Assembly: GCF_030209355.1 (NCBI RefSeq)
Contig: NZ_JARVSF010000010.1
Span: forward strand, 44,182 to 108,181
DNA from: Pseudarthrobacter sp. fls2-241-R2A-127
GTDB taxonomy: Bacteria; Actinomycetota; Actinomycetes; Actinomycetales; Micrococcaceae
DNA length: 64,000 nucleotides
Direction: 5' to 3'
Part shown: positions 20,756 to 28,967 of the stretch, piece by piece
Layout: each line of letters opens with the position of its first letter
Numbering within the stretch: position 1 is the stretch's first letter
Notes under the pieces: generated by a model
Database searches by the model: none
Seen by the model: the letters and a program-made list of their open reading frames with translations, nothing else
What the model was told of the DNA's origin: nothing
Made by a program: the position numbers and the translations under genes

Positions 20756-22144
20756 TCACGGACCGGGAGCCAGCAGTGCCACGGTCTCCAGGTGGTGGGT
20801 GTGGGGGTACAGGTCGAAGGCACGGAGCCCTGCGAGTTCCCAGCCTGAGCGTTGGAAGTAACCGAGGTCACGGGCAAACGACGCCGGATCACAGGACACG
20901 TAGGCAATGGCACGGGGCTGCGAGGCAACGAGTTGCCCGACGACGGCTTTCCCGGCTCCCGCACGGGGCGGGTCGAGGATGAGGGCGTCGAAGTTCCGCG
21001 GCTTCTGGCGGAGCACACGCTCCACGCGGCCCTGGACCACCTCGACCTTCGGTGCGGAATGGAGGTTCTTGCGGGCATCGCGGCTGGACCCGGGCGCGCC
21101 TTCAACCGAGAGTACGGACCCGGTCTCGCCCACGGCATCGGCCAGCACCGCCGTGAAGAGGCCGGCGCCGGCGTAGAGATCCGCCACCACTGCCCCGGCC
21201 TGCAGGAAGCCTCCACTCTGCAGGAATTCTGTGACAGCGCCCACAAGTGTTCCGGGCGCGTCGCGATGGATCTGCCAGAAGCCCGCGCCGGACACGCGGT
21301 AGTCGTGTCCGGCCGCCGATTCCTGCACCCACGTCCGGCCCCGGACCTGGGTCACGTCGCCGCTGACCGGGTCGAACGCCGCCACGGACACGTCCGCCGG
21401 CAGTCCAGCGGCGATGGCCCGGAGCCGTTTGTCCTTGGTTCCGGGGGCCGGTGCCAGGAGTACCAGCGGCCGGGAGCCGTTGGCCGGAGCCGCCACCTCA
21501 ACGCGGTCAATGCCCTGCAGGTCCAATTCCCACAGGCGCAGGGCGTTGACTGCTTCGGTGGCCAGCGGCATGTCGCGTACCGGAACGATGTGCCCGGAGC
21601 GGTGCGCGTGCATCCCAAGCTTCCCGCCGGGGGTGACCGAAAAGCTCGCCCGGGTCCGCCACCCGAGGCCGGAGCCGTCGTCGTGCGACTCCCCCACGGC
21701 TTCCACGCCGCCGGTCCACCCGGACGCTGCAGGGTCGACGCCGGCCAGCCGGGTGAGCTGCTCAGCCAGGACGTCGGCTTTGAGTTGCCGCTGCCGGGCC
21801 AGCTTGATGTGCCCGAATTCGGCGCCGCCCACCGGCGGATGGCCGTGGCCCCAGGCCCGGCCTGAATCCGCGAGGTGCCAGAAGTGCTCCACCCGGTCCG
21901 GGGATGCCTCGAGGATCTCCACGGCGTCCGCCCGCCAGAACTTGGCGTCCTCGCCGGCATCAGTCAGCCGGGCACGGACTTTCTCGCCGGGGATCGCGTG
22001 CCGGACGAAGACCACGCGGCCTTCGTGGCGTGCCACGCAGTGACCGCCGTGGGCTACGGGCCCGACGTCGAGCACGGCCTCTTCGCCGGCGTGGCCGGCC
22101 TGGTCGGTTGCCGGTACTGCCGCGGGCGGGGTTCTTACGGTCAC
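20756..22144 (-). CDS. TRAM domain class I SAM-dependent RNA methyltransferase (RlmD/TrmA-like)
   Basis: The 462-residue protein has an N-terminal TRAM RNA-binding domain (about residues 25-85) and a C-terminal uracil-C5-methyltransferase domain. The SAM motif is ADLYAGAGLFTAVLAD, the substrate motif ILDPPRAGAG, and the catalytic cysteine is in AYVSCDPASFARDL. It should make 5-methyluridine in tRNA or rRNA; which one cannot be told. The GTG start overlaps the permease stop (GTGA). M. tuberculosis has the same neighbour pair (Rv2689c-Rv2690c, from memory). Confidence 0.88.
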   Translation of the reverse strand: MTVRTPPAAVPATDQAGHAGEEAVLDVGPVAHGGHCVARHEGRVVFVRHAIPGEKVRARLTDAGEDAKFWRADAVEILEASPDRVEHFWHLADSGRAWGHGHPPVGGAEFGHIKLARQRQLKADVLAEQLTRLAGVDPAASGWTGGVEAVGESHDDGSGLGWRTRASFSVTPGGKLGMHAHRSGHIVPVRDMPLATEAVNALRLWELDLQGIDRVEVAAPANGSRPLVLLAPAPGTKDKRLRAIAAGLPADVSVAAFDPVSGDVTQVRGRTWVQESAAGHDYRVSGAGFWQIHRDAPGTLVGAVTEFLQSGGFLQAGAVVADLYAGAGLFTAVLADAVGETGSVLSVEGAPGSSRDARKNLHSAPKVEVVQGRVERVLRQKPRNFDALILDPPRAGAGKAVVGQLVASQPRAIAYVSCDPASFARDLGYFQRSGWELAGLRAFDLYPHTHHLETVALLAPGP

Positions 22145-24117
22145 TGGACGTCCTGCAGGTTCTTGGCTTCTTCGGATGATTTGAGCTGCCAGGGAACGCT
22201 GGCCACCATGACGCCCGGTTCAAAGTGCAGCCGGGTCTTGATGCGCAGTGCGGTCTGGTTGTGCACCAGCTGTTCCCACCACTTACCCACGACGTATTCG
22301 GGAATGTAGACCACGATGAGGTCCCGCGGGGAGTCAAGGCGCATCTGCTTGACGTAGTCCATGATGGGCGTGACCGTCTCGCGGTACGGGCTGGCAAGGA
22401 CCGTCAGCGGGACCGGGATTTCAAGCTTCTCCCAGTCGGTAATGGTGTGGGCTGTCTCTTCCGGATCGATGTCCACCGTGATGGCGTCCAGCCGCGAGGG
22501 CCTGGACGCGCGGGCGTAGGCCAGGGCACGCAGGACAGGCTTGCGGACGTGCGAGACCAGCAGCACTGCGTGGACCCTTGTGGGCAGGGCGCGCGGCGAG
22601 GAGTCCTCGTCCACGGCAAGTTCCTTGGCCACATTGTCGTAGTGCGCCCGGATGCTCCACATGATCAGGAAGAGGATGAACATGGCCAGCAGCGCGATCC
22701 ATGCACCCTGCTGGAACTTGGTGATGAGGACGATGACCAGCACCAGGCCGGTCATGCCGAAACCGATGGTGTTGATGGTCCGGGACTTCATCATCCGGCG
22801 CCGCACGGCCTTGTCCTTGGCCAGTTTCAGTTCGCGGCCCCAGTGCCTGATCATGCCGAGCTGGCTGAGGGTGAAGGAGATGAACACGCCCACGATGTAG
22901 AGCTGGATCAGCTTGGTGACGTCGGCGTCGAAGGAGATGATCAGCACCAGGGCGCCGGCGGCAAGGGCCAGCACGCCGTTGCTGAAGGCGAGCCTGTCGC
23001 CGCGGGTGCGCAGCTGACGGGGCAGGTAACCGTCCTGCGCCAGGATGGAGCCCAGCACGGGGAAGCCGTTGAAGGCGGTGTTGGAGGCGAACACCAGGAT
23101 GACGCCGGTGGCTGCCACCACGATGTAGAAGGGAATGCTGCCGGCGCCGAAGATCGTTTGCGCGATCTGGCTGATGGCCGGGTTCTGGATGTAGCCCTCC
23201 GGCAGCGGGTTGCCGTTGAGCAGGAATTCCTTGGCAGGGTCCAGCACGATGTGGACCTTGGTGGCGTTCGCCAGGTAGATGATGCCCGCGAGCATCGCGG
23301 CACCGATGACGCCCAGGAGCAGCAGGGTGGTGGCTGCGTTCTTGCTCTTGGGGTGCCGGAAGTTGGGAACGCCGTTGCTGATCGCTTCAACACCGGTCAG
23401 GGCCGCGGCGCCGGAGGAGAAGGCCCGCAGGAGCAGGAATGCGCCGGCCAGCCCCACCAGGCCCTGGTCGAAGCCCTCCGCCGGAACAATGGTGAAGGCT
23501 GCCGACGGCGCCTGGCCCAACTGCCCGGTGGCCGCCTGGAAGATGCCCACCGCCGTCATGCCCAGGATGGAGGCCATGAAGATGTAGGTGGGGACGGCGA
23601 AGACGCTGCCCGCTTCCTTAATGCCGCGCAAGTTCACCAGGGCAAGGATGACGACGCCGATGGTGGCAATGACGGCCTGCTGGCCATGCAGGGACGGCAC
23701 AGCCGTGGTCAGGTAGGCCGCGGCCGAGGACATGGACACGGCAACCGTCAGGACGTAGTCCACCAGGAGCGCCGAGGCCACGGTCAGCCCGGCGTACTTT
23801 CCCATGTTCACGTTGGCGATCTCGTAGTCGCCGCCGCCGGAGGGGTACGCGTGGACGTTCTGCCGGTAGGAGGCGACGACGGTCAGCAGGACCACCATCA
23901 CGGCCAGGCCCACCAGCGGTGAGATCGTCACCGCACTGACGCCTGCAAGGGCAAGGGTCAGCAGGATCTCGTCCGGGGCATAGGCTACGGACGACAACGC
24001 GTCGGACGCGAAGATCGGCAGTGCGATCTTTTTCGGAAGCAGGGTATGGGCGAGGCGGTCATTCCGGAAGGGCCTGCCCACCAGCACGCGTTTGACGGCG
24101 TTCAGTATTGTCAACAC
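22141..24117 (-). CDS. APC-family permease, KimA-like potassium transporter
   Basis: This 658-residue protein has about 12 membrane helices and a cytoplasmic C-terminal domain (from about residue 480). It closely follows KimA/YdaO of Bacillus: LPIFASDALSSVAYAPDEIL, SYRQNVHAYPSGGGDYE and a LLVDYVLTVAVSMS helix. KimA is a proton-coupled K+ importer inhibited by c-di-AMP. The two TrkA-type proteins encoded divergently support a K+ role. Start: GTG at 24117, 6 nt after a TAACTT -10 box, so the mRNA is probably leaderless. It would also be annotated generically as an amino acid permease. Confidence 0.85.
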   Translation of the reverse strand: MLTILNAVKRVLVGRPFRNDRLAHTLLPKKIALPIFASDALSSVAYAPDEILLTLALAGVSAVTISPLVGLAVMVVLLTVVASYRQNVHAYPSGGGDYEIANVNMGKYAGLTVASALLVDYVLTVAVSMSSAAAYLTTAVPSLHGQQAVIATIGVVILALVNLRGIKEAGSVFAVPTYIFMASILGMTAVGIFQAATGQLGQAPSAAFTIVPAEGFDQGLVGLAGAFLLLRAFSSGAAALTGVEAISNGVPNFRHPKSKNAATTLLLLGVIGAAMLAGIIYLANATKVHIVLDPAKEFLLNGNPLPEGYIQNPAISQIAQTIFGAGSIPFYIVVAATGVILVFASNTAFNGFPVLGSILAQDGYLPRQLRTRGDRLAFSNGVLALAAGALVLIISFDADVTKLIQLYIVGVFISFTLSQLGMIRHWGRELKLAKDKAVRRRMMKSRTINTIGFGMTGLVLVIVLITKFQQGAWIALLAMFILFLIMWSIRAHYDNVAKELAVDEDSSPRALPTRVHAVLLVSHVRKPVLRALAYARASRPSRLDAITVDIDPEETAHTITDWEKLEIPVPLTVLASPYRETVTPIMDYVKQMRLDSPRDLIVVYIPEYVVGKWWEQLVHNQTALRIKTRLHFEPGVMVASVPWQLKSSEEAKNLQDVQ

Positions 24118-24123
24118 CCCACA

Positions 24124-24129
24124 AAGTTA
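24124..24129 (-). promoter_or_regulatory. -10 box TAACTT of a leaderless permease transcript
   Basis: Read on the minus strand, TAACTT is followed by 6 nt and then the GTG at 24117. This is the same spacing as at the threonine aldolase and DUF3000 genes. The remaining 100 bp of the divergent gap is too short for a ydaO-type c-di-AMP riboswitch. Confidence 0.6.
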
Positions 24130-24235
24130 GTCTGAATCGCCGACGATGTCATGACGGGGCGGGGCCGGGCCGAACCGCGGACGTGCCGGTAGAGTTCTAG
24201 CTGCACGATCGTGACGTACATACAGAGGAGATACG

Positions 24236-24910
24236 GTGGCGCATTTCGTGATCATGGGATGTGGCCGGGTGGGGGCAACGCTGGCGCACACGCTGGAGGA
24301 TGCCGGGCATTCCGTGGCCATCATCGACCAGGACGACCGCGCGTTCCGCCGGCTCCGCCAGGGGTTCACGGGCCGGAAGGTCACGGGTGTGGGTTTCGAC
24401 CGCGACACCCTCAAGCAGGCCGGTGTCGGTGAAGCCTATGCCTTCGCGGCAGTGTCCAGCGGCGACAACTCCAATATCCTGGCCACCCGTGTGGCCCGCG
24501 AGACGTTCCACGTCCCGCACGTGGTGGCCCGGATCTACGACCCCGGACGCGCTGAAATCTACCAGCGCCTGGGCATCCCCACCGTTGCTGCCGTCCGCTG
24601 GAGCGCAGACCAGGTCCTGCGCCGCATCCTGCCCGAGCAGCACCTGGCCGGCGATTTCCGCGAACCCTCCGGGCGGCTGGTCCTGGCCGAATTGGACCTG
24701 GACGGCGGCTGGATCGGGCACCGGATCAGCAGCATCGAGAAGGCTGCCGGTGTCCGCGTGGCCTATCTCACCCGTTTCGGCGAAGGCCTGCTGCCCGACG
24801 CAGGTACCGCGTACCAGGACGGCGACACCGTGCACGCCATGCTGCAGGTGGACCGCAGCGCCCTGATCGCCCAGATCCTCGCCAAAGCCCCCGCCAAGGA
24901 GTACCAGTGA
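24236..24910 (+). CDS. TrkA family potassium uptake regulator (first of pair, CeoB-like)
   Basis: The 224-residue protein has an N-terminal RCK_N Rossmann domain with the nucleotide motif GCGRVG (residues 8-13) and acidic end IIDQD at strand 2, followed by an RCK_C domain. It binds NAD(H) or ATP and gates K+ transport. The GTG at 24236 follows GAGGAG; a TAGAGT -10 candidate lies at 24190-24195. Its stop overlaps the GTG of the second TrkA gene (GTGA). The divergent KimA-like permease is the likely partner, as in mycobacterial ceoB-ceoC. Confidence 0.88.
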   Translation: MAHFVIMGCGRVGATLAHTLEDAGHSVAIIDQDDRAFRRLRQGFTGRKVTGVGFDRDTLKQAGVGEAYAFAAVSSGDNSNILATRVARETFHVPHVVARIYDPGRAEIYQRLGIPTVAAVRWSADQVLRRILPEQHLAGDFREPSGRLVLAELDLDGGWIGHRISSIEKAAGVRVAYLTRFGEGLLPDAGTAYQDGDTVHAMLQVDRSALIAQILAKAPAKEYQ

Positions 24911-25668
24911 AAGTAGTCATCGTCGGCGCAGGCAGCGTCGGTTCGTCCATCGCCCGGGAACTGCTGGCGCACAAGCATGAGATCCTGCTGATCGACCTCA
25001 AGCCGGAGGTAATCGGGCGCAGCGGCCTGCGGGGAGCCCACTGGCTGGTGGGTGACGCGTGTGAGCTTTCCACGCTCCAGGGCGCCAAGGTGGAAGACGC
25101 CGACGTCGTGGTGTCCGCTACTGGTGACGACAAAGTCAACCTGGTGGTGTCGCTGCTGGCAAAGACCGAGTTCGGGGTGGGCCGCACCGTCGGCCGGGTC
25201 AACAACCCCAAGAACGACTGGATGTTCAATGATTCCTGGGGTGTTGACGTCGCCGTCAACACCCCGCAGCTGATGACCGCCCTCGTGGAGGAGGCGGTGG
25301 AGATCGGCGACCTCGTCCGGCTCCTGACGCTTCAGACCGGCGTCGCATCGCTGGTGGAGTTCACAGTGCCCCACGACTCGCACGTAATCGGCATGACCGT
25401 CGGGGACATCCACTGGCCGGAGGACGCCACGCTGGTGGCAATCCTCCGCGACCAGGCTCCCATCACCCCGAGCCGGGACGACGTGATCGACGGCGGCGAC
25501 GAGCTCTTCTTCGTTACCACGATCGCCGCGGAGGACAGGTTGCGTGAGCTCCTCTCCTCAGCTCCCGGGAGCATCGACGCCGGCACCCCGCCGCAGCCCG
25601 CCGTCGGCGTCCAGCCTGCCGCAAGCGAGTACGGTCCGGTGCCGGATGACGACGGCTTCGACGGGTAG
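24907..25668 (+). CDS. TrkA family potassium uptake regulator (second of pair, CeoC-like)
   Basis: This 253-residue paralogue has GAGSVG (residues 7-12) and LLIDLK at the end of strand 2, then an RCK_C domain (about residues 135-215) and a Pro-rich acidic tail (PPQPAVGVQPA...PDDDGFDG). It overlaps the first TrkA gene by 4 nt, so the two are probably made in equal amounts and form a hetero-oligomeric gating ring. The tail is not part of the RCK fold and may be disordered. Confidence 0.88.
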   Translation: MKVVIVGAGSVGSSIARELLAHKHEILLIDLKPEVIGRSGLRGAHWLVGDACELSTLQGAKVEDADVVVSATGDDKVNLVVSLLAKTEFGVGRTVGRVNNPKNDWMFNDSWGVDVAVNTPQLMTALVEEAVEIGDLVRLLTLQTGVASLVEFTVPHDSHVIGMTVGDIHWPEDATLVAILRDQAPITPSRDDVIDGGDELFFVTTIAAEDRLRELLSSAPGSIDAGTPPQPAVGVQPAASEYGPVPDDDGFDG

Positions 25669-25686
25669 GCGCGCCTGGCGCCTTGA

Positions 25687-25737
25687 GGCGTCAGGCGCCC
25701 TGGGGCGTCAAGCAGCTTAGGGCGTCAGGCGCCTTGT
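25687..25737. repeat. Degenerate 17-bp tandem repeat between convergent genes
   Basis: GGCGTCA recurs at 25687, 25704 and 25721 with an exact 17-bp period. Units 1 and 3 share the longer GGCGTCAGGCGCC; unit 2 is diverged. The array lies between the second TrkA gene and DUF3159 and overlaps the DUF3159 stop, where it encodes the protein tail. It may form alternative hairpins that terminate both convergent transcripts. Confidence 0.6.
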
Positions 25738-26498
25738 CCCGCGTCGGGCTGATCTTCGGCGCCGGCCGGTGCCGGACGGGTTACGAGCCAGGCCACCCAG
25801 ACCCCAAGGATGTACAGCGGCGCGCCCATGATCAGCCGCGTGGTGGCGAGGGCCGCCAGGCCGTCAGCGCCCATCAGGTACAGGGGCACCTGCACGATGA
25901 GCCGAAGTGCCAGGACCGCCACGATGATCCAGGTACCCAGCCGGTACGCCTTGACGCGGTCCGGGTTCTTGCGCCAGTCCACTCCCTCGTTACGGATGAA
26001 ACCAAAGAGGAGCCCGGCCACTGGCCATTTGGCGATGATGGAAACCACCATCGCCAGGATGTAGGCCGCGTTGGTGAAGAAGCCGGGCAGGTAGAAGTCT
26101 TCGGCCTTGCCGGTGGTGTTGGCCAGCCACGCCGAAATGCCGACGCCCACCACCCCTGCCAGGGCCTGGGTGAGGGGGCGCCGCTGTGCCAGCCGGGCGA
26201 TGGTGAAGGCGGCCGCCGATGCCAGGGCAGCCACCAGCGAGAGTGTGAGCTCCCGGGTCACGGTGAACGCCACGAGGAAGACCAGGCCGGGGACAATGCT
26301 CTCCGCAATGCCCTGGACTCCCCCGGCGCTCCGCAGGACATCCACCCGGCCGTCGTGGGTGCGGTGGAGTCCTGCCTTGGCCGCGTACTCCGCGGCCAGG
26401 CCGGCCACCGGCGACTGCGGGGCTGCCGGCGACGGGCCAGCACCCCGCCGGGACGCGCCGGAGATTTCGGAGGACTGTTCGGGCTGCTGCTCGGTCAT
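25725..26498 (-). CDS. DUF3159 domain-containing membrane protein
   Basis: The 257-residue protein has a Pro/Ser-rich cytoplasmic N-terminus and six or so hydrophobic segments, matching DUF3159 (M. tuberculosis Rv2693c type). Its function is not established. The ATG at 26498 follows AGGAGA and overlaps the stop of the OB-fold gene (ATGA). The order DUF3710, OB-fold, DUF3159 is conserved across actinobacteria, which points to a common envelope or nucleotide-related process. The last codons come from the 17-bp repeat. Confidence 0.85.
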   Translation of the reverse strand: MTEQQPEQSSEISGASRRGAGPSPAAPQSPVAGLAAEYAAKAGLHRTHDGRVDVLRSAGGVQGIAESIVPGLVFLVAFTVTRELTLSLVAALASAAAFTIARLAQRRPLTQALAGVVGVGISAWLANTTGKAEDFYLPGFFTNAAYILAMVVSIIAKWPVAGLLFGFIRNEGVDWRKNPDRVKAYRLGTWIIVAVLALRLIVQVPLYLMGADGLAALATTRLIMGAPLYILGVWVAWLVTRPAPAGAEDQPDAGQGA

Positions 26499-26878
26499 TC
26501 GTTCTCCTGGCGGGACAAGATTTCGTAACGGGGGTTGAAGATGGTGGGCATGTCCTTGCCGCGTGCGAGCATGCCCTCTACCCGGATCTCGGCGCCCGCT
26601 TCGATGCCCGGCACCCGTCGTCGGCCCAGCCACACGATGCGAAGCCGCGCCGGTTTGTTCCGGCCGGGGCCTGGGCCCGGCCGTCCGGTTCCGGTCTCGG
26701 AGACGATGACGCTGAACTCCGCCGTCCGGTCTGCGGGTACGAAGGTCACGGATTCAATGTGCCCTTGGCACAGCACGCGTCCTTTGTCCGGAAGTTGGTC
26801 CAGCGGGGTCGGCCCGCCGGACGCCTGGGCGGGTCCGCCGTGTGCGGCCTCAGCCGATTTGGGTGATTTCGGGACCAC
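26495..26878 (-). CDS. OB-fold nucleic-acid-binding domain protein
   Basis: This 127-residue protein has a compact OB-fold (about residues 30-120) with the strand pattern GRVLCQGHIESVTF, RLRIVWLGRRRVPGI and IRVEGML. I chose the GTG at 26878, which has TTGGAGGA about 9 nt upstream and lies inside the 3' end of DUF3710 (29-bp overlap). A much longer open reading frame exists but shadows DUF3710. It probably binds nucleic acid, but the loop 55-75 is Gly/Pro-rich and may be flexible. It corresponds to the Rv2694c position. Confidence 0.75.
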   Translation of the reverse strand: MVPKSPKSAEAAHGGPAQASGGPTPLDQLPDKGRVLCQGHIESVTFVPADRTAEFSVIVSETGTGRPGPGPGRNKPARLRIVWLGRRRVPGIEAGAEIRVEGMLARGKDMPTIFNPRYEILSRQENE

Positions 26879-27563
26879 GTTCTGGTTCCTCCAAAGTGGG
26901 ACCGGCGGGCGGAGGAGTAGCGGAGGCATCCTTGGGGAGCCGCAGCTGCAGCAGGTCCCGCGGCGGCATGGGGCTGTCACCCCGGACCACCACCACCTTG
27001 CGGAAGAGCGTCTCGAGCGGCTCGGCGGCCGGGCGTTCCAAGGCGGCGGGTCCGCCCAGGACTCCGCGGAGGAACCAGCGCGGACCGTCGACGCCGATGA
27101 AACGGGCGACCCGGTAGCCTTGGCTGCCGTCCGGAAGCCCGGCAGGGAGTTTGGCAACCAGTTCCGTACCAAACGCGCCTTCCACTTCTTCGACCTGGCC
27201 GCCCTGGGCACCGACCGACTGGCCGATCTGTTCGCGGATTTCGTCCCACAGCGTCTCTGTCTTGGGGGCGGCGAACGCCTGCAGTTGGAGGCTGGATCCG
27301 TTGAGGTCAAGGGTGACTGCCACCACCCGTTGCGTTGCCTCTTCAACCTCGAGGCGGAGCTGGAGTCCCTCGCTGGGAGTGATCAGCAGGGCGCCGAGGT
27401 CTACGAAGCCGTCCCGGCCGCTTACCTCGGACTCATCGAAGGGGCCATCCTGGCCGCGCGTGGAAGCGGCGGCCCTGGCTTCTCCGGGTTCCGCTGCCGT
27501 GAGCTCTTCGGCCGGTTGCTCCGGCTCTTCCTTCTTGGCTTTCCTGCCGAGCCCAAAGACCAT
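26850..27563 (-). CDS. DUF3710 domain-containing protein
   Basis: The 237-residue soluble protein has a Lys/Glu/Ala-rich N-terminal tail (about residues 1-45) and a DUF3710 domain with LRLEVEEATQRVVAVTLDL and GYRVARFIGVDGPRWFLRG. Members occur next to dut and the OB-fold gene in actinobacteria (Rv2696c); the role is unknown. The ATG at 27563 is followed by MVFGLGRKAKKEE. The OB-fold gene starts within its end, so the two are coupled. Confidence 0.85.
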   Translation of the reverse strand: MVFGLGRKAKKEEPEQPAEELTAAEPGEARAAASTRGQDGPFDESEVSGRDGFVDLGALLITPSEGLQLRLEVEEATQRVVAVTLDLNGSSLQLQAFAAPKTETLWDEIREQIGQSVGAQGGQVEEVEGAFGTELVAKLPAGLPDGSQGYRVARFIGVDGPRWFLRGVLGGPAALERPAAEPLETLFRKVVVVRGDSPMPPRDLLQLRLPKDASATPPPAGPTLEEPERGPEITQIG

Positions 27564-27669
27564 GGGTGACTCCTTCGTTCCTAAAATGTGCCAGTTCTCA
27601 ATATCTGCCGGTCGGGACCAGGTCCTGCCGTCGTGCGTGCTGGCGTGGCAGCGGTTGTGGGTGGAGGTG

Positions 27670-28188
27670 TCAAGCTCCGGGAATGTTGAACCCGCCGGTG
27701 GAGCCGAAGCCTCCGGTGCCGCGCACGGATTCGCTCAATTCGCTGACAGGAATGAATTGGGCGTGTTCCACCCGCTGGATAACCATCTGGGCAATTCTAT
27801 CGCCGCGGCGCAGCTCAATCGGGTGTGATGAGTCGGTGTTCAACAGGGTTACCGATATCTCCCCCCGATAGCCGGCATCCACTGTGCCCGGTGCGTTGAC
27901 GATCGTCAGGCCGTGCTTGGTGGCCAGTCCGGAGCGCGGGTGGATCAGCGCCACGAACCCGTCAGGCAGGGCAATGGCCACACCGGTGGGGACAAGTTTG
28001 CGCTCCCCCGGCATCAGGACCACGTCTTCGCGCGCGCGAAGGTCCGCTCCGGCATCGCCGGGATGCGCGTAGGAAGGAGCTTCCAAGTCCGGATCCAGCA
28101 TCTTCAACTGGACCTGCAAGGTGGGCGCGGCTGGAGCTGCCGGTTCCGGGACGAGGTCTACTGCGGTGGGATGTTCAGTCACAGTCAC
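27670..28188 (-). CDS. dut: Deoxyuridine 5'-triphosphate nucleotidohydrolase (dUTPase)
   Basis: The 172-residue trimeric enzyme hydrolyses dUTP to dUMP and PPi, keeping uracil out of DNA and feeding dTMP synthesis. All five motifs are visible: [37 protein letters not shown] and the C-terminal GTGGFGSTG that caps the active site. The N-terminus has about 20 extra residues over E. coli Dut. Two GTG codons compete, at 28188 and 28182; a TAGAGT -10 box ends 2 and 8 nt before them, so leaderless initiation at 28182 is possible. Confidence 0.95.
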   Translation of the reverse strand: MTVTEHPTAVDLVPEPAAPAAPTLQVQLKMLDPDLEAPSYAHPGDAGADLRAREDVVLMPGERKLVPTGVAIALPDGFVALIHPRSGLATKHGLTIVNAPGTVDAGYRGEISVTLLNTDSSHPIELRRGDRIAQMVIQRVEHAQFIPVSELSESVRGTGGFGSTGGFNIPGA

Positions 28189-28284
28189 TCACTCTAACCC
28201 GGGCCCGCGCACCAGACCCAGATGGGCAGATCCCGGCCCGGCACCCAAGATGAAATAGCGGACCAAAGGTGGAAAGCTTGGCAT

Positions 28285-28773
28285 ATGCCCGAATCAAGCA
28301 CGCCAGCGTCCGTTCCCAGCACTCCTTCGGCCGGGACTCCCCTCACCTACAGGGAGAAGCTCTGGCCCAACGCCTGGATTTGGGTCATCGCCGTGGGCGT
28401 CTCCGCCGCCGGCATCCTGGTGTTCGCACCCATCAGCATGCCGGCCGGTTATACGGCGGCAGTGGTGCTTTTTGCCATCATCAGCGCGCTCCTGGTCCTG
28501 TCCACTCCCAGCATTACGGTGACCCGTGACGCACTGACGGTCGGACGGGCCACCATCGAACGCAAGTTTGTCGGCAGCGTAGAGCAGTTCACCTCCGGCG
28601 AAGCCACGGCGGAGCGGGGCACGAGGCTGAACGGGCTCGCCTACCTGTGCATCCGGGGATGGATCGACCCCGTCGTGAAGATCGAGATCACCGACCCGGC
28701 AGACCGCACCCCCTACTGGCTTGCCTCCACCCGGCACCCGGACAAGTTGGCCGCTGCCCTGACCCGGCGCTGA
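28285..28773 (+). CDS. DUF3093 domain-containing membrane protein
   Basis: This 162-residue protein has a Ser/Pro/Thr-rich N-terminus, two adjacent membrane helices (about residues 33-75) and a C-terminal cytoplasmic beta-rich domain ending at DKLAAALTRR. It fits DUF3093 (Rv2698 position) and has no known function. The ATG at 28285 follows a GGTGGAAAG ribosome-binding stretch. It is divergent from dut. Confidence 0.85.
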   Translation: MPESSTPASVPSTPSAGTPLTYREKLWPNAWIWVIAVGVSAAGILVFAPISMPAGYTAAVVLFAIISALLVLSTPSITVTRDALTVGRATIERKFVGSVEQFTSGEATAERGTRLNGLAYLCIRGWIDPVVKIEITDPADRTPYWLASTRHPDKLAAALTRR

Positions 28774-28967
28774 GGGTCAGCAGTACAGGACGGCAGCCGC
28801 TTCCCGCCTGCGGTTATTCCTGCCCGGCGCAGGGCGTGCAGCCCTGGCACTGACCCTTTGGGCCGGAATCAAGCGGAAAAACACGGCGCGCCCTGCCCCT
28901 TGAGCCAATTCCGCGCCACCGGGTGGCAGAGTTTCGATTGATAGTAATGCCAGGGTGGAGGATTTGT

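Noticed and set aside
24118..24235. c-di-AMP (ydaO) riboswitch upstream of the KimA-like gene
   Set aside because: The gap is only 118 bp and the transcript seems leaderless.
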